From Haloplanus sp. CK5-1 (GTDB taxonomy: Archaea > Halobacteriota > Halobacteria > Halobacteriales > Haloferacaceae), in the NCBI RefSeq assembly GCF_037201915.1, contig NZ_CP147505.1, forward strand, positions 124,001 through 188,000: a stretch of 64,000 nt of DNA, written 5' to 3'. Below the pieces are notes generated by a model, which was not told the origin of the DNA, did not search any database, and saw nothing but the letters and a program-made list of their open reading frames with translations. Within the stretch, counting starts at the first letter, position 1. Every line of letters begins with the position of its first letter. A program made the translations under genes and the position numbers. Below are positions 61,252-64,000 of the stretch, in pieces.

Positions 61252-61484
61252 GCCTCACTCCCTTCCAGGATCTTCACGGTCTCGACGTAGTCCAGCCCCG
61301 AGACGTAGGCCATCGATCGGGAGAGCTGTTCGCCGTACACACAGGCGTCGCCATCATTCGGCGTGATCTGGGTGAGTTCGGCGGTGTCGCCATCGAGGTT
61401 GAACGTTGCGCTCATGCCGCCCTGTTCGGTGACTTCGACTCGGTACCGCTCGCGGTCCTCGTTGAGTTTGACTGTAGCGTCCAT
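61248..61484 (-). CDS. small beta-rich protein
   Basis: 78 aa from 61484 (MDATVKLNEDRERYRVEVTE). Alternating strands (MSATFNLDGDTAELTQIT) and a helix at the end (SRSMAYVSGLDYVETVK). Unknown. Confidence 0.55.
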   Translation of the reverse strand: MDATVKLNEDRERYRVEVTEQGGMSATFNLDGDTAELTQITPNDGDACVYGEQLSRSMAYVSGLDYVETVKILEGSEA

Positions 61485-61486
61485 TT

Positions 61487-61837
61487 TTAACAGACCTCCC
61501 GGAGTTCGACGGTCATGTCCCGCTCTCTCGCTTCGAAGCGCGCCGCGACGTCGCCGGCGTCGCCGACGCGGTCGAAGTGGACGAACTCGCCCGGTACCTG
61601 GAAGGCCTCGTCGGGATCGTCCCAGACGGTCGCTCCACATCGAAGCCCGTCCGTGTAGATCACGGTCAGCTTGACGACGCGGTCGTCGCCCCGGTCCTCC
61701 ATCACGATCCCGTCGTCGACGCCATCCCGCTCGTGCATCCGCTCGTCGTTCAGGTAGACGTCCAGATCGGGGCGGTTCTCCCCGCGGATGTGGCCGTGAG
61801 TCGGTTCCTCTGTCTCGGTGTCGTCGGTCGTACTCAT
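61487..61837 (-). CDS. acidic small protein
   Basis: 116 aa. GENRPDLDVYLNDERMHERD and VKLTVIYTDGLRCGATVWDD. No family recognised. It follows the short gene upstream with a 4-bp overlap. Confidence 0.55.
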   Translation of the reverse strand: MSTTDDTETEEPTHGHIRGENRPDLDVYLNDERMHERDGVDDGIVMEDRGDDRVVKLTVIYTDGLRCGATVWDDPDEAFQVPGEFVHFDRVGDAGDVAARFEARERDMTVELREVC

Positions 61838-61941
61838 CGAATCACGCCCCGTGAGGGGCAGACCTCCGTCGAGGGTTCGAACCCCGAAGCGTCCTTGCAG
61901 AGGTGATCGAGGACACCGAACCCGACACCGGTCCGGCTCAC
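61834..61941 (-). CDS. very short ORF between two overlapping genes
   Basis: 35 aa from GTG 61941 (VSRTGVGFGVLDHLCKDASG). It shares GTGA with the upstream stop and ATGA with the downstream start. Real protein status uncertain. Confidence 0.3.
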   Translation of the reverse strand: MSRTGVGFGVLDHLCKDASGFEPSTEVCPSRGVIR

Positions 61942-62516
61942 ATCGACCCCTCCAGTTCGTGTCCCACCCAGTCGGTCAGCGTCTGTACCGAGAGCTGGCA
62001 CTTTCGGCACTCTCTCCCGTGGCGTGACTGATCGGTGCCGACGATCTCGTGCTCACCGTCGGCGCAGGGGTCGCGAACATCGCCCCGTGACGCTTCGATA
62101 TCGAGATCATCGCGAATACGCTCGGCAAGCAGTCGTCGATGGCAGTAGGTATCGTCAGCCTCCCAGCAAACAAACCAGATCGTACGCTCGGTCGCCCGAT
62201 CTCGAAGTGTCTCGATGACCTGCTGAGGGCCTGCCGCGTCGAGATGATCGAGATACTGCTCCTCAAAGTCGACACTCTCCCACGCGACCCGCTGGGGCTC
62301 GTCGTGGCCATCAGCTTCGGCCGCCTCTTCGATCTTCTTGTAGGCGTCGAGCAGGTGTTCGGGCGGCGCGAGCGTCTGGAGGTTCCGATCGACGACGTCG
62401 TCGGTCCACTCTGCAGGATATCGAACGACGCCGAAGAGGTCGTCATCGGGTGCTGGCGTTGCCGATCCCTGCGACAGCGCAGTGAAATACGTCGTTCGGA
62501 TCGGTAGGGCGGTCAC
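61938..62516 (-). CDS. DUF488-like protein
   Basis: 192 aa. FGVVRYPAEW, then VIETLRDRATERTIWFVCWE and YCHRRLLAERIRDDL match the DUF488 core (L-x-C-x-E...CHR). A Cys/His tail (HEIVGTDQSRHGRECRKCQ) is extra. Function of DUF488 proteins is unclear. Confidence 0.65.
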   Translation of the reverse strand: MTALPIRTTYFTALSQGSATPAPDDDLFGVVRYPAEWTDDVVDRNLQTLAPPEHLLDAYKKIEEAAEADGHDEPQRVAWESVDFEEQYLDHLDAAGPQQVIETLRDRATERTIWFVCWEADDTYCHRRLLAERIRDDLDIEASRGDVRDPCADGEHEIVGTDQSRHGRECRKCQLSVQTLTDWVGHELEGSM

Positions 62517-62695
62517 GCCGATCCACCTCCAGTAGAGACAGGTCCGTCGTCGAGATGGGTGGGGCGAAGAACACGCTCCGAAACCTGGTGCTCACAGGGG
62601 AAGAGCTGAGCACTCGACCCGACACGAGTGGCCGCCCGAACCCGCGACCCGCACTGTGGGCACTCCGGAAGATCATCGGGGACAGTATAGATCAC
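62513..62695 (-). CDS. short zinc-binding protein
   Basis: 60 aa from GTG 62695 (VIYTVPDDLPECPQCGSRVR), sharing GTGA with the upstream stop. CPQC...FPCEHQ may bind one zinc ion. Unknown. Confidence 0.5.
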   Translation of the reverse strand: MIYTVPDDLPECPQCGSRVRAATRVGSSAQLFPCEHQVSERVLRPTHLDDGPVSTGGGSA

Positions 62696-64000
62696 ACCGA
62701 CACACCTCCAGTAGACTGCTGGATACTGGTCTGGCCGTGATCGACTTCCGCACCGAAGCGCGCCGTCGCGACCGACGCAGAGGCGACGGCCTCTTGGTCC
62801 GCCAGGGCCTGACACGTCGGGATCACCCACCAAGCCCACGCAACGTGGTCGCGGAGCGCGTCGATGTCGGGGACGCCATCGGGACCAAGGTCGATCCAGA
62901 TATCCCACACCCGATCCGGGGGATCGTCGAGAGCGACGGCGTCGTAGAGGACGTCCCGAGCGAGGGTGAGGTCGTCCTCAACGAGACGAGGGAGGACATC
63001 CGCGTGGCGTTCGGCGTCAGTGCAGAACGACAGGCAGAGCCGATAACCCTGCCCAGTTGCCTCGATGAGCCCCAGTGCTTCGAGGCGAGGGAGATGGGTC
63101 CGGAGCGATCGCGTTGACCGTCCAGCCTGATCTGCCAGGGCAGATTGGGTAAGGGGTTGGTCGGCACGAAGTAGCGTCGCGACTACGTCTCGGATGGTGG
63201 GCGAAGCATTCGCGAGGAGTCCGTCGGACTGCAGAGCCTGTAGCGCCCGCCGGACTTCATCAGTCCGAATGTCCCGCTCGAAGGCTTCACGAGATAGTCC
63301 ACGACCGAGAGCGACCGCAGCGTCGTATGGTGTCGCTGCGAGACCGTGGAACAACGAAACAGCGTCACGGGTCGCCCGAAGCCGCTTCGTCGCTACCAGC
63401 GACCGGACGATTGCGGCGTAGGTCTTGCGACCGTGATCGTAGACGACCGGGACGTCAACGGCGATCTCGGGAGCGTCGTCGCGAAGGGCTTGCGGCTCGG
63501 CGAGTTCCTCCTGGAGGATCGTCGCGAGACCTTCGGGGGTGCCGCCACAGTCCCCGACGACGGAGACGGATGGGATGACCGCTCCGAGTGGATCGTCGTG
63601 ATCGATATCGAGGCCGGTCGTCCACTCGAGCTTCTCGTCCCGCGTCTCGAACAGTTGTCGGTAGCCGGTATGCTGACCATAACACGAGCAGATCGCGAGG
63701 CCGACCGCCAGGGATCGCGCCATGGTCCGTCGATGCTCGGTATCGAACTTCGGTAGCGAGGGAACGCGCACTTCGAAGGTGACGTCGACGTCGGCGAGGT
63801 CCAGGAGGTGGACCATCGTCCCGACGAGTCCGAGTGCTTCACGAGTGATCGTCGAGCGGAACGCATCCCGATCCTCGTAGTCGCCCTGGTGCCACTGCTT
63901 GGTAAGCTCGAGGAGGTCGTCCCGAGCGGTCTGCAGTCCGTCGATATAGTCGGCCGGCGTCTCATGATCATCCGGAAGATGACCGAGACATCGAGACCCG
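62692..64000 (-). CDS. winged-helix regulator-like protein, 5' end outside window
   Basis: At least 435 residues; the frame is open at the window end (GSRCLGHLPDDHETPADYID near the edge). A long N-terminal domain (WHQGDYEDRDAFRSTITREA) precedes a helix-turn-helix (LTQSALADQAGRSTRSLRTH, LPRLEALGLIEATGQGYRL). Large proteins with a late winged helix head operons in haloarchaeal plasmids and proviruses. The start lies beyond position 64000, and it reads into the small-gene operon below. Confidence 0.7.
   Translation of the reverse strand, partial: GSRCLGHLPDDHETPADYIDGLQTARDDLLELTKQWHQGDYEDRDAFRSTITREALGLVGTMVHLLDLADVDVTFEVRVPSLPKFDTEHRRTMARSLAVGLAICSCYGQHTGYRQLFETRDEKLEWTTGLDIDHDDPLGAVIPSVSVVGDCGGTPEGLATILQEELAEPQALRDDAPEIAVDVPVVYDHGRKTYAAIVRSLVATKRLRATRDAVSLFHGLAATPYDAAVALGRGLSREAFERDIRTDEVRRALQALQSDGLLANASPTIRDVVATLLRADQPLTQSALADQAGRSTRSLRTHLPRLEALGLIEATGQGYRLCLSFCTDAERHADVLPRLVEDDLTLARDVLYDAVALDDPPDRVWDIWIDLGPDGVPDIDALRDHVAWAWWVIPTCQALADQEAVASASVATARFGAEVDHGQTSIQQSTGGVSV

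Noticed and set aside
62692-62908. Longer upstream start for the small zinc protein at 62513
   Set aside because: The extra 71 codons are a shadow of the overlapping winged-helix gene; the GTG at 62695 couples to its stop.

Overview
The window is a 64-kb piece of a haloarchaeal genome (class Halobacteria). Supporting signs are high GC, acidic D/E-rich proteins, an archaeosine tRNA-guanine transglycosylase, an amphi-Trp protein, soluble Htr-type transducers, two PGF-CTERM surface proteins and a PhiH1-type repressor. I cannot fix the genus.

Positions 1-24.8 kb are mostly ordinary chromosome: tgtA (cut by the window start), a CPBP membrane protease, msrA, a DUF389 membrane protein, a NOG1-like GTPase, a Tsr3-type rRNA enzyme, serS, a cation/proton antiporter, an AAA ATPase, a taxis transducer, an alcohol dehydrogenase, a LOV-like histidine kinase, a UspA tandem protein and an AI-2E-type transporter. 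Within it, 2.9-7.7 kb is a decaying metal (probably copper) locus: a Met-rich SHOCT protein, a permease with two YHS domains, a frameshifted membrane gene, a multicopper oxidase split by a 404-bp element, and a frameshifted secreted small protein.

Positions 25-40 kb are accessory. Two related ~2-kb modules each carry a SWIM zinc-finger gene plus a toxin-antitoxin-like pair, and a conserved repeat punctuates them. A tyrosine recombinase, a leftward operon of zinc-ribbon and winged-helix proteins, a PhiH1-type repressor with nested inverted repeats, and a Cdc6/Orc1-like ATPase follow. Next come an S-layer-type glycoprotein, a LAGLIDADG-like protein, an AbrB-like protein and a second identical copy of the 404-bp element.

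Positions 40.1-55.2 kb look like an integrated virus-like or vesicle-like element and are the most interesting part. More than 20 rightward genes, most overlapping by ATGA/GTGA, encode two large secreted, membrane-anchored proteins (500 and 877 aa), many small membrane proteins, a P-loop ATPase, a divergent MCM helicase and, after a gap, a minimal tyrosine integrase. No capsid, portal or tail gene is recognisable. The gene logic recalls pleomorphic membrane viruses (pleolipovirus-like), but I cannot assign it to a known group.

Positions 55.5-64 kb hold a beta-helix PGF-CTERM protein with an 879-bp internal duplication, an IS630-family element whose transposase needs a -1 frameshift at an A7 run, and a leftward operon of small overlapping genes ending in a winged-helix protein that runs off the window.
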